Assembly: GCA_049423065.1 (NCBI GenBank)
Contig: JBMSQB010000070.1
Span: forward strand, 1-25,245
Reading direction: 5' to 3'
Length of the DNA: 25,245 bases
DNA from: SYIM01 sp041182885
Lineage (GTDB): Bacteria > Pseudomonadota > Gammaproteobacteria > Burkholderiales > Burkholderiaceae_E
The notes below the pieces were generated by a model that had not been told where the DNA came from, ran no database searches, and worked only from the letters and a program-made list of their open reading frames with translations. Positions within the stretch are counted from its first letter, which is position 1; every line of letters starts with the position of its first letter. Below, in pieces: positions 14,494 to 21,694 of this stretch. The position numbers and the translations under genes were made by a program.

Positions 14494-15422
14494 GCGACAT
14501 CCCTGAGTGCTGTCTCGAGTGATGGCGGATCGAACACCGCGCTGACCTTGAGTGATTTGTCGATCCGGGATACCAGCCCGGACAGAACCTTGCCGGGGCC
14601 GAACTCGATGACGTGGGTTGCGCCACGAGCCTTGAGCGCCAGCACGACATCGACCCAGCGCACCGGTCCCCAGGCCTGACGCACCAGCGCATCGCAGATA
14701 CGCACCGGATCCGACTCGACCGCGGCATCAATGTTGTTGACGAGCGCAAAGCGGGGCGCCTGCAGCCCCACCGTGCCGAGTGCCACCGCCAGCCGGTCGC
14801 CCGCAGGCTTCAGCAGGGAGGAATGGAACGGCGCCGAGACCGCAAGCGGCAACGCACGCTTGGCACCCAGCGCCTTGGCCCGCTCGCAGGCGCGGTCGAC
14901 GGCGGACTTGTGGCCGGCGATCACCACCTGCGCGGGGGCGTTGTAATTGGCGGCTTCGACGACCTCGGCGGCCGTGCTCGCCTCCAGGCACGCCTGACGG
15001 ACCTGATCGTCGGTCAGGCCCAGAATGGCAGCCATGCTGCCGGTGCCCACGGGGACCGCCTCCTGCATGGCCTGCGCCCGCAAGCGCACCAAACGTACCG
15101 CGTCATCGACCTTGAAACTGCCCGCTGCCGTAAGCGCGGTGTATTCGCCCAGGCTGTGGCCGGCGACCGCTTCAGGCTCGGGCCCCCCCGCCTCGCGCCA
15201 GGCGAGGTAGCAGGCCAGTCCGGCCACCAGCATGGCCGGCTGGGTGTTGACCGTTAGCGAAAGCGATTCGGCGGGGCCGTTGGCGATGAGACCCGAGAGC
15301 GATTCGCCAAGGGCGCGGTCTGCCTCTGCGAGCAGACCCGACACCGCTGCGGATTGCGCAAAGCCGTTCAGCATGCCGACGGTTTGCGCACCCTGCCCCG
15401 GAAACACGAAGGCAAGTGACAT
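14490..15422 (-). CDS. fabD: Malonyl-CoA:ACP transacylase
   Basis: FabD moves malonyl groups from CoA to ACP, supplying the extender unit for FabH and FabF. The 310-residue protein has FPGQGAQ at 7-13, the active Ser90 in GHSLGEYTAL and the partner His200 in APFHSS. FGPGKVLSGL near the C-terminus is also typical. I start at the ATG of MSLAFVFPGQG, which shares one base with the fabH stop (TGATG) and has AGGAG eight bases upstream. Longer readings into fabH add no conserved sequence. The end overlaps fabG by 4 bp. Confidence 0.97.
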   Translation of the reverse strand: MSLAFVFPGQGAQTVGMLNGFAQSAAVSGLLAEADRALGESLSGLIANGPAESLSLTVNTQPAMLVAGLACYLAWREAGGPEPEAVAGHSLGEYTALTAAGSFKVDDAVRLVRLRAQAMQEAVPVGTGSMAAILGLTDDQVRQACLEASTAAEVVEAANYNAPAQVVIAGHKSAVDRACERAKALGAKRALPLAVSAPFHSSLLKPAGDRLAVALGTVGLQAPRFALVNNIDAAVESDPVRICDALVRQAWGPVRWVDVVLALKARGATHVIEFGPGKVLSGLVSRIDKSLKVSAVFDPPSLETALRDVA

Positions 15423-16411
15423 CAATGAGCTCCTGTCATTCGAACCAGCACCGCGCCCCATGCAAAACCGCCGCCTACGCCCTCCAGCAGCACATGCTGA
15501 CCGCTTCGGATGCGACCGTCGCGCACCGCGAGATCAAGCGCAAGCGGCACCGACGCCGCCGAGGTGTTGGCATGCTGGTCGACCGTCACCACCACCTTGG
15601 CGGGGTCCAACCCCATGCGGCGGGCCGTAGCCTGAAGGATTCGGACGTTGGCCTGGTGAGGGATCAGCCAGTCGAGCTGATCGAGCGGGAGCTGCGCCGC
15701 GGCAAGCACCTCGCGTCCCACTGAATCAAGCACCGACACCGCAAGCTTGAACACCGCCTGGCCATCCATGGTGAGGAGCGGTGAACCGATCACGGCGCCG
15801 CCGCACACATTGCCGGGTGTGCGCAGGATGCCTTCGTGGCGTCCATCGGCATGCAGACGGCTGGCGAGCACGCCCGGCTCATCGCAGGCTTCCAGCAGCA
15901 CGGCCCCTGCGCCATCACCGAACAGCACACAGGTTCCGCGGTCATTCCAGTCGAGGATGCGGGAAAACACCTCGGCACCGATCACGAGCGCCCGGGTGGC
16001 CATGCCGGTGCGGATCATGGAATCGGCGGTGGCAAGCGCGTAAACGAAACCGCTGCACACGGCCTGGACATCAAAGGCGGCCCCGCCTGGGTGGCCCAGC
16101 GCCTTCTGCACCAGACAGGCCGTGCTTGGAAATACGAAATCGGGTGTGGAGGTGGCAACGATGATCAGGTCGACATCGGCCGGATCGCGCCCGGCCGCCT
16201 CCAGCGCCGCTCGAGCCGCGCGGGTGGCGAGGTGGCTGCTGGCGGTGTCGGGATCGGCCAGATACCGCTGCCGGATTCCGGTCCGCTCGACGATCCATTC
16301 ATCCGACGTTTCGATCCCACGCGCCGACAGGCGGCGCACGAGTTCTGCGTTACTCACGCAATCGGCGGGCAAGGCGCTGCCAGTGCCCGTGATTCTGGAA
16401 TGACGCGACAT
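15422..16411 (-). CDS. fabH: 3-oxoacyl-[acyl-carrier-protein] synthase III
   Basis: FabH starts fatty-acid synthesis by condensing acetyl-CoA with malonyl-ACP. The 329-residue product carries Cys119 in VQAVCSGFVYAL, His in IPHQANVRI and Asn in HANTSAASVPLAL, forming the Cys-His-Asn triad of KAS III enzymes. GVGGGFAWGAVLVR closes the family pattern. The chosen ATG (MSRHSRITGTGSALP) follows the plsX stop by one base. A longer form would run back into plsX and adds only low-complexity sequence. The plsX-fabH-fabD order is conserved in Proteobacteria. Confidence 0.97.
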   Translation of the reverse strand: MSRHSRITGTGSALPADCVSNAELVRRLSARGIETSDEWIVERTGIRQRYLADPDTASSHLATRAARAALEAAGRDPADVDLIIVATSTPDFVFPSTACLVQKALGHPGGAAFDVQAVCSGFVYALATADSMIRTGMATRALVIGAEVFSRILDWNDRGTCVLFGDGAGAVLLEACDEPGVLASRLHADGRHEGILRTPGNVCGGAVIGSPLLTMDGQAVFKLAVSVLDSVGREVLAAAQLPLDQLDWLIPHQANVRILQATARRMGLDPAKVVVTVDQHANTSAASVPLALDLAVRDGRIRSGQHVLLEGVGGGFAWGAVLVRMTGAH

Positions 16412-16412
16412 G

Positions 16413-17465
16413 TCAGTGCACCCCGGCCACAGCAGCGCTGTCGGCGGGTAACCCACCGGCTCGGGGAAGCGCAGCGGCGATCCGCTCGGGCAGGCCATTT
16501 CGGCAGGCGTCGGCGCAGCGCTGCAGCGCCATTTCGAAGCCGGAAGCGTCGGCTGATCCGTGGCTCTTCACGACCACCCCGCGTAACCCAACCAGACAGG
16601 CGCCGTTGTAGCGACCAGGATCAACGCGGTGCTTGAAACGCCGCAAGACGGGCATGGCGGCAAGCGCCGCCAGCCGGGACAGGAGACTGCGGCCGAACTC
16701 CTCCCGGATCATCTGTCCCAGCATTCTGGCAAGCCCTTCCGAGGTCTTGAGCGCAACATTGCCAACGAACCCATCACAGACGACCACATCAACACGGCCC
16801 TCGTAGATGTCGTTGCCTTCCACATTGCCAATGAAGTTGAGCGGGCTGTCGCGGAGCAATTCGGCAGCCTGCCGAACCGCGTCGTTACCCTTGATGACTT
16901 CCTCGCCGATGTTGAGGAGGCCCACAGACGGACGCTCTCGGCGATCAAGCGCCGTGACCAGCGCAGCCCCCATCAGCCCGAACTGCAGGTAATGGACCGG
17001 CTCGCAATCGACGTTGGCGCCCAGGTCAAGCATGGTGGTGGCTCCCCCCCGCATATTGGGAAGCTGGGATGCAATGGCAGGCCGGTCGATGCCGTCGATC
17101 ATTTTGAGAACAAAGCGGGAGGTTGCCATGAGCGCGCCGGTATTGCCGGCACTCACGCAGCCGTCAACCCGGCCTTCCTTCACCAGATCAAGTGCCACCC
17201 GCATAGAGGAGTCCCGCTTGCCGCGCATGGCCTGGGCAGGCGCTTCGTCCATGCCGACCACCTCGGATGCATGATGCACCTGGAGTCGCTCAGAGACGGT
17301 CGGATCAACCGACTGAGTGCTCAGCGTGAGCCGGATGTCGTCCTCGCGCCCGACCAGCGTGCAGTGCGCGTCGGGCACGTGGCGCAAAAACGCCAGCGCT
17401 GCAGGAATGGTGACCGCAAGACCGTGGTCGCCGCCCATGCAGTCGATCGCGATGCGTACGGTCAT
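16413..17465 (-). CDS. plsX: Phosphate acyltransferase PlsX
   Basis: PlsX converts acyl-ACP and phosphate into acyl-phosphate, the acyl donor for PlsY in phospholipid synthesis. It thus links the fab genes downstream to membrane lipid formation. The 350-residue protein shows IAIDCMGGDHG at the N-terminus, VSAGNTGALMA, the central MLDLGANVDC and LLNIGEEVIKGN, and VCDGFVGNVALKTSEG, all hallmark PlsX sequences. It follows rpmF after 28 bp that contain a hairpin. No strong Shine-Dalgarno is visible, so its translation may depend on events at the rpmF end. Confidence 0.97.
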   Translation of the reverse strand: MTVRIAIDCMGGDHGLAVTIPAALAFLRHVPDAHCTLVGREDDIRLTLSTQSVDPTVSERLQVHHASEVVGMDEAPAQAMRGKRDSSMRVALDLVKEGRVDGCVSAGNTGALMATSRFVLKMIDGIDRPAIASQLPNMRGGATTMLDLGANVDCEPVHYLQFGLMGAALVTALDRRERPSVGLLNIGEEVIKGNDAVRQAAELLRDSPLNFIGNVEGNDIYEGRVDVVVCDGFVGNVALKTSEGLARMLGQMIREEFGRSLLSRLAALAAMPVLRRFKHRVDPGRYNGACLVGLRGVVVKSHGSADASGFEMALQRCADACRNGLPERIAAALPRAGGLPADSAAVAGVH

Positions 17466-17474
17466 GAGCAGAAC

Positions 17475-17490
17475 CCGCGCTCAGGCGCGG
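17475..17490 (-). repeat. 6-bp GC hairpin between rpmF and plsX
   Basis: CCGCGC and GCGCGG pair around the loop TCAG within the 28-bp gap separating the rpmF stop from the plsX start. No T tract follows. It lies where the plsX ribosome binding site should be, so it could reduce plsX translation relative to the ribosomal protein or mark a processing point. Confidence 0.45.
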
Positions 17491-17493
17491 AGA

Positions 17494-17676
17494 TCACTCG
17501 TCGGTCTTGGTCTTGATGATTTTCTTGCCGCGGTAGTAACCGGTCGGGCTGATGTGATGCCGCATGTGCGGCTCACCAGTGGTGGGTTCTACCGCAAGGG
17601 GGGGCGCCGACAAAAAGTCGTGCGCCCGATGCATGCCGCGCTTGGAAGGCGACTTCTTGTTTTGCTGAACGGCCAT
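17494..17676 (-). CDS. rpmF: 50S ribosomal protein L32
   Basis: The 60-residue basic protein begins MAVQQNKKSPSKRGMHRAHD, the standard bL32 N-terminus, and ends in GYYRGKKIIKTKTDE. It is the form without zinc-binding cysteines, as is usual for Proteobacteria. GGAG about nine bases upstream gives a good ribosome site. It lies between yceD and plsX, the conserved yceD-rpmF-plsX arrangement. Confidence 0.98.
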   Translation of the reverse strand: MAVQQNKKSPSKRGMHRAHDFLSAPPLAVEPTTGEPHMRHHISPTGYYRGKKIIKTKTDE

Positions 17677-17709
17677 CTTTAGCTCCGCACAAGTAAACCC
17701 GCGATTCTA

Positions 17710-18252
17710 TCACGACGAAGGTTTGCGCTTGAGTGACTGAAGCGCAGCAAAGGGGGAAGGAGGCGCAGACGCATCCTCGGACGTCGACTTCTGACCCGAT
17801 CCCGCCGATCGCTCCAACACTTCAGGACGCTCGCACCCGGCATGGCTTGATGCCGGCGGGAGTGCAAGAATCGCCTCGTCCTCCAGCAACTCCAGCGGCA
17901 GAAACTGCCGGCTCGCCACCAGGACATCGAGTTCCTCTTCCGCGTCGTCGAGCCGCGCCGCCTCTGCCTCGCTTGCGGCCAGAAGAAAGCCGCGATCAAT
18001 CGCCAGCGGCCAGTGGACCACGCCCAGACAACGCCCACACGGAAGTCCCACCGTGGCGCTTGCGCGCAGTCGCAGATGCAGCTGCTCGACGCCGGCAGCG
18101 TCGCGCTGACGCCAGCCGTCAATCCGCCAGGCGACCTCTCCTTCCCGGCTTGCCAGCAAGGAGGACAGGCGGTCGAGCGATTCCACCGCGGCACAGCCTT
18201 CAAGGCTGAGTCCCGCGCGCGTCAGTTCGAAGGCGTCGATTTCCGTCGGCAT
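17710..18252 (-). CDS. yceD: YceD family (DUF177) 23S rRNA accumulation protein
   Basis: The 180-residue protein belongs to the YceD/DUF177 family, needed in E. coli and plants for normal 23S rRNA levels; its molecular action is not settled. The family cysteine motif is present as LPCGRCLG near residue 70, followed by the acidic DDAEEELDVLV and LLEDEAILALP. The C-terminus has PFAALQSLKR, the typical end of the family. The mid-protein His and Cys before PEVLE may complete a metal site, which is an inference. It leads the rpmF-plsX-fab run, with a start only 23 bp from that of the divergent yceF. Confidence 0.92.
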   Translation of the reverse strand: MPTEIDAFELTRAGLSLEGCAAVESLDRLSSLLASREGEVAWRIDGWRQRDAAGVEQLHLRLRASATVGLPCGRCLGVVHWPLAIDRGFLLAASEAEAARLDDAEEELDVLVASRQFLPLELLEDEAILALPPASSHAGCERPEVLERSAGSGQKSTSEDASAPPSPFAALQSLKRKPSS

Positions 18253-18263
18253 TGCGTTCTTTC

Positions 18264-18270
18264 TATCATA
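18264..18270. promoter_or_regulatory. Shared bidirectional -10 element of yceD and yceF
   Basis: TATCATA reads as the -10 TATCAT on the plus strand (18264-18269) and TATGAT on the minus strand (18270 to 18265), each five of six matches to TATAAT. The divergent start codons are only about 20 bp apart. Plus-strand transcription with a 6-base discriminator would begin at the A of the ATG at 18276. Neither direction has a good -35, the plus-strand one being TTCCGT at 17-bp spacing. Confidence 0.45.
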
Positions 18271-18275
18271 TGAGG

Positions 18276-18875
18276 ATGAAACTTATCCTCGCCTCCACAT
18301 CACGCTACCGCCGCGAACTGCTCGAACGACTGCATGTGAGCTTCGACGCGATCCCCCCGGGCATTGACGAAACCGCGCGTCCCAATGAACGCCCGGCGCC
18401 GCTATCGCTGCGCCTGTCGATCGAGAAGGCGGCGGCGGTCTCCGAAGCCCATCCTGATGCCGTGGTCATCGGGTCGGATCAGACTGCAACGATCGACGGG
18501 CTTCAGTCGATCGGCAAACCCGGCACCCACGAGCGGGCAGTGGCGCAACTTCGCGCCGCGTCCGGCCAGGCGCTGGTCTTTCACACTTCCATGGCGGTCA
18601 TGCGCGCCAGAGACCGCTTTCAGCGCACGATCACCGTGGACACCCGAATCCGCTTCCGCGTGCTCACCGATCAGGAAATCGAAGCCTATCTGCAGGCCGA
18701 GAAGCCCTACGATTGCGCGGGTGCGGCGAAGTGTGAGGGGCTGGGGATCAGTCTGCTTGATTCGATCGAGTCGTCGGATCCCACTGCAATCATCGGGCTG
18801 CCGCTCATCGCCCTGTCGGGACAGTTGAGGGAGGCGGGCGTCCGCATCCCCGGAACCCTGGCCGGTCATCGGTGA
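18276..18875 (+). CDS. yceF: Maf-type nucleotide pyrophosphatase, YceF subfamily
   Basis: Maf proteins hydrolyse non-canonical nucleotides; the YceF subgroup prefers 7-methyl-GTP. The 199-residue reading begins MKLILASTSRYRRELLERL, the Maf substrate-binding pattern. It has VVIGSDQTATIDG with the catalytic aspartate region, KPGTHERAVAQLR, and the YceF-like CAGAAKCEGLGISLLDSIESSDP and IIGLPLIAL. The match to E. coli YceF is clear by eye. An ATG six bases earlier (MRMKLIL) is possible. The GAGG directly before the chosen ATG is too close to act as a ribosome site, so translation might be leaderless. It is divergent from yceD as in E. coli and overlaps the next gene by GTGA. Confidence 0.9.
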   Translation: MKLILASTSRYRRELLERLHVSFDAIPPGIDETARPNERPAPLSLRLSIEKAAAVSEAHPDAVVIGSDQTATIDGLQSIGKPGTHERAVAQLRAASGQALVFHTSMAVMRARDRFQRTITVDTRIRFRVLTDQEIEAYLQAEKPYDCAGAAKCEGLGISLLDSIESSDPTAIIGLPLIALSGQLREAGVRIPGTLAGHR

Positions 18876-19660
18876 GTGGTTCGCCGTCCCCGGGGCGTCT
18901 TTGGCTGATTCCAACGCCGCTTGGCGACACGGCCGATCCGCGCCGCTGCCTGCCACCCGACACGGTGGCAGTCGCCTCCAGGCTTCACTATTTAATTTCC
19001 GAAAACGCCCCTACCGCGCGGGCATTTCTTAAGCAGCTCGACCTTGATCGTCCGATTCAGCAGATCGAGATTCGCGAACTGAGCGAACACACGCCGGCCA
19101 CAGCGCTGCCAGGTCTTCTTGCGCCTATCCTCGCAGGGCAGGACGCTGGGCTCGTCTCGGAGGCGGGCTGCCCCGCAGTGGCTGATCCGGGCGCTGCACT
19201 GGTGGCCCTCGCCCACCAGCATCAGGTCCCGGTCCATCCACTGATCGGCCCGAGCGCAATCCTGCTCGCGCTCATGGCAAGCGGCATGGGCGGACAGGCC
19301 TTTGCATTCGTGGGTTACCTGCCGCAACAGACCGACGCAAGACTGCAGGCAGTTCGCGCGCTGGAGCAACGCTCCGCTCGTTCGGGCGAAACCATTCTGA
19401 TGATCGAAACCCCTTACCGGAACCAGGCAATCTTTGAAACACTGGTGGCGGGGCTATCGGGCGATTGCCGGCTGATGGTTGCATCCTCGCTGTCGCTTCC
19501 CGACCAGCTGATTCGGACCGAGCGCGTGGCAACCTGGCGCGGCTCGCCCGTGCAGCTCGCCCGTGTGCCGACGGTATTTGGTTTGATTGCCCCCGGCCAG
19601 GCGAGCGCAACGAAAGAGCGGGAGCGCCCCCGGCAACGGGCGTCCGGACACAGGCGCTAG
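18872..19660 (+). CDS. RsmI-like SAM-dependent methyltransferase of unknown target
   Basis: The 262-residue protein has the tetrapyrrole-methylase fold also used by the 16S rRNA methyltransferase RsmI. LWLIPTPLGDTAD near the N-terminus parallels IVPTPIGNLAD in RsmI. AGLVSEAGCPAVADPGAALV parallels the RsmI ALVSDAGTPLINDPG, and PLIGPSAILLALMASGM follows in the same order. The AEDTR motif of RsmI is replaced by ISENAPTAR, so this is a paralogous subfamily and not RsmI itself. The target is unknown to me. The start is GTG, overlapping the yceF stop by 4 bp. The stop shares CTAG with the convergent sppA stop. A basic tail (KERERPRQRASGHRR) ends the protein. Confidence 0.85.
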   Translation: MSGSPSPGRLWLIPTPLGDTADPRRCLPPDTVAVASRLHYLISENAPTARAFLKQLDLDRPIQQIEIRELSEHTPATALPGLLAPILAGQDAGLVSEAGCPAVADPGAALVALAHQHQVPVHPLIGPSAILLALMASGMGGQAFAFVGYLPQQTDARLQAVRALEQRSARSGETILMIETPYRNQAIFETLVAGLSGDCRLMVASSLSLPDQLIRTERVATWRGSPVQLARVPTVFGLIAPGQASATKERERPRQRASGHRR

Positions 19661-20616
19661 CGCAGGGTCACGGCCGCCGCTGCCGCCTTCAGTGCGGCGT
19701 TCACAGACTGCACTGCCTGCGCTCCGAACCGGCGGGCAAGCCGATCAGCCAGATTTTCGTGACGCGAAAAGTCAACGATGTCTTCGACCTGAAACACGTC
19801 TCGCGCCACCGAGCTGAGCGACCCCAACCCATCAGCCAGCCCCAGCTCGACGCTGCGCGCCCCGGTCCAGACCAGTCCGGAAAAGATTTGCGGGTCGTCT
19901 TTCAGCCGATCACCGCGACCCGCGCGCACGGCTTCGATGAACTGCCGGTGAATTTCGTCCAGCATCGACTGCGCGTGAGCGCGATGGGCCTCCGACTGCG
20001 GCGAAAACATGTCGAGAAACGCCTTGTTGTCACCGGCGGTAATGAGCCTGCGCTCGACGCCAAACTTTTTCATGACCTCAGACACGCCGAAGCCATCCAT
20101 CAGGACGCCGATGGACCCCACCAGACTCGCCTGGTCGACATAGATTCGATCGGCCGCCGCTGCAATGTAATACCCCCCTGAGGCGCAGACTTCCTCGACC
20201 ACGGCGTGGAGTGGTGTGTCCGGGTATTTGGCGCGCAGTCGACGGATTTCCTGATAAATGATCCCGGACTGCACCGGACTGCCGCCGGGGCTGCTGATAC
20301 GAATCACAACCCCTGCGGTTCGTGGATCGAGAAATGCGGCCCGCAGGGAATCCACGATGTTCTCGGCCGATGCTTCGCCTTCGGAATCAATCAGACCGCG
20401 AATGTCGACCAGCGCGGTGTGTCGGCCAGGTCCGCCCAGATGCGGGCCCGCGGCGCCCTTGAACCAGACCAAGAGGGAAAGCACGACGACCGCCAGCCAG
20501 ACAAACCGAAAGAAGATCTTCCAGCGGCGGGCCCTGCGCTGCTCCTCAATGGTGGCCAGCAGCACGCGCTCAATCATCTGGCGCTCGGAGGAGGAAGAGG
20601 AAGATGCGTCATTCAT
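19657..20616 (-). CDS. sppA: S49 family signal peptide peptidase, short SppA type
   Basis: SppA-like proteases degrade cleaved signal peptides in the membrane. The 319-residue product is the short, single-domain form, about half of E. coli SppA. A transmembrane helix lies at 33-52. The S49 domain follows with ISSPGGSPVQSG, the nucleophile Ser146 in EEVCASGGYYIAA, GSIGVLMDGFG, and Lys198 in ITAGDNKAF as the base. I start at the ATG of MNDASSSSSS, which overlaps the Rieske gene stop as ATGA. A serine run at residues 5-10 precedes a charged stretch. It ends convergent with the methyltransferase gene, sharing the CTAG. Confidence 0.92.
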   Translation of the reverse strand: MNDASSSSSSERQMIERVLLATIEEQRRARRWKIFFRFVWLAVVVLSLLVWFKGAAGPHLGGPGRHTALVDIRGLIDSEGEASAENIVDSLRAAFLDPRTAGVVIRISSPGGSPVQSGIIYQEIRRLRAKYPDTPLHAVVEEVCASGGYYIAAAADRIYVDQASLVGSIGVLMDGFGVSEVMKKFGVERRLITAGDNKAFLDMFSPQSEAHRAHAQSMLDEIHRQFIEAVRAGRGDRLKDDPQIFSGLVWTGARSVELGLADGLGSLSSVARDVFQVEDIVDFSRHENLADRLARRFGAQAVQSVNAALKAAAAAVTLR

Positions 20617-21011
20617 GGTTGCGGTCCGTTCTGGGTCGGTGGCCAGGATGCAAACACCGAACCGTCTGATTCGTAGCATGGCACAGGGCGCAATCCACGC
20701 CCCCGACAAGGCCCTCCGGCGCAGCGGCCATCACCGGGGTGATACAGGGCGCCGTGGGTGGCGCAAACGAGAAACCGCCGCTCATCGTCAAAGAACTCCC
20801 CAGGCTGCCAGTCGAGCTCCACCGGTACATGCGCGCACTGGTTCAGAAACGCCCTGACCTGCCCTCCATGGCGAACCGCGAAAGCATGCAGGGGCTCATG
20901 ATCGCCCTGCTCGAGAGTAAACCGAACCCCCGCACCACCCTCGAGCAGATCGGAGGCGGCGCAGATCCGATGCGTGGCGGACCGACCTGGCATGGCCTCA
21001 TCATCTGTCAT
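20613..21011 (-). CDS. Small Rieske [2Fe-2S] protein
   Basis: The 132-residue soluble protein carries one Rieske cluster site: Cys59 and His61 in NQCAHVPV, and Cys83 and His86 in LVCATHGALYHPGDG. The spacing between the two halves is 21 residues, somewhat longer than the common 15-17. GRCAGGPCRGRGLRPVP after it fits the usual glycine/proline third loop. No oxygenase or reductase is encoded nearby. It is coupled by 4-bp overlaps to the HAD phosphatase gene upstream and sppA downstream. Such orphan Rieske proteins occur at this place in other Betaproteobacteria, but their partner is unknown to me. Confidence 0.88.
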   Translation of the reverse strand: MTDDEAMPGRSATHRICAASDLLEGGAGVRFTLEQGDHEPLHAFAVRHGGQVRAFLNQCAHVPVELDWQPGEFFDDERRFLVCATHGALYHPGDGRCAGGPCRGRGLRPVPCYESDGSVFASWPPTQNGPQP

Positions 21012-21694
21012 GAAAGGCTCATCGGATCGCGTGCGCCAAACCGGGTGAAGAGGGCCGAGCGCAGCGCGGGCACGTCATCGACCAGCATCAGCGAGGGCTC
21101 ACGCAGCAGTTGTACCCGTTCGTGCGCACCATAGGTCACCCCGATCGCCAAGGCGCCAGCGGCCCGCGCCATGCCCAGATCGTGGGTGGTGTCGCCTATC
21201 ATCAACATGTCCGAGGGGGCGATGTCCAGCTCGAGGGCGAGGTCCTGCAGCATCCAGGGATGAGGTTTGGGCTCTCCCTCGTCGGCGCAGCGCGTGGCAA
21301 CGAACCGCCGACGCCAGTCAAATTGATCAAGCGCGCGGTTGAGCCCCTGGCGCGACTTGCCGGTGGCAACGGCCAGTGCAATACCCGCCTGACTGAGGGC
21401 ATCGAGCATGGGTTCGATCCCCTCAAAGGCGCCAAGCTGCGCATCTCGCGACATGTAGTGCACGCGATAACGCTCAACGTAGGCGGGCAGGCTCGCCGGG
21501 GTGAGTGCCGGAACGGCAATCTGCAGGGCATCGTGCAAGCCGAGGCCGATCACATGCGAGGCCTGTGCCGACGTGGGCACGGGCAGTCCAAGGTCGGCAG
21601 CGGCATTTTGCATGGCGATCACGATGGCGCGGGTGGAGTCAACCAGCGTGCCGTCCCAGTCGAAGACCACCACCTTGGGTGCGCCGGCGGTCAT
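21008..21694 (-). CDS. HAD superfamily phosphatase, phosphoglycolate phosphatase-like
   Basis: The 228-residue product is a HAD hydrolase of the Gph/PGP type. Motif I is FDWDGTLVDS with Asp12 as nucleophile and Asp14 as acid. Motif II is VATGKS, the Lys is in GEPKPHP, and motif IV is GDTTHDLGMA. A helical cap domain lies between residues 19 and 90. The substrate is not certain: phosphoglycolate is the family default, but other sugar or nucleotide phosphates are possible. The chosen ATG (MTAGAPKVVVFD) has GGAGGAGG just upstream and forms ATGA with the rluC stop. The gene order rluC-HAD-Rieske-sppA is typical of Burkholderiales. Confidence 0.88.
   Translation of the reverse strand: MTAGAPKVVVFDWDGTLVDSTRAIVIAMQNAAADLGLPVPTSAQASHVIGLGLHDALQIAVPALTPASLPAYVERYRVHYMSRDAQLGAFEGIEPMLDALSQAGIALAVATGKSRQGLNRALDQFDWRRRFVATRCADEGEPKPHPWMLQDLALELDIAPSDMLMIGDTTHDLGMARAAGALAIGVTYGAHERVQLLREPSLMLVDDVPALRSALFTRFGARDPMSLS

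Noticed and set aside
16629..17516. Plus-strand open frame of 295 codons opposite plsX
   Set aside because: Antisense to all the PlsX motifs; the open frame is explained by high GC content.
17679..18203. Second minus-strand frame overlapping yceD
   Set aside because: The alternative frame of 180 codons carries the DUF177 motifs LPCGRCLG and PFAALQSLKR; this one has none.
18985..19030. Short AT-rich stretch with a TTA codon in the methyltransferase gene
   Set aside because: Only about five codons are unusual and they encode the family motif; too short to suggest transfer or regulation.
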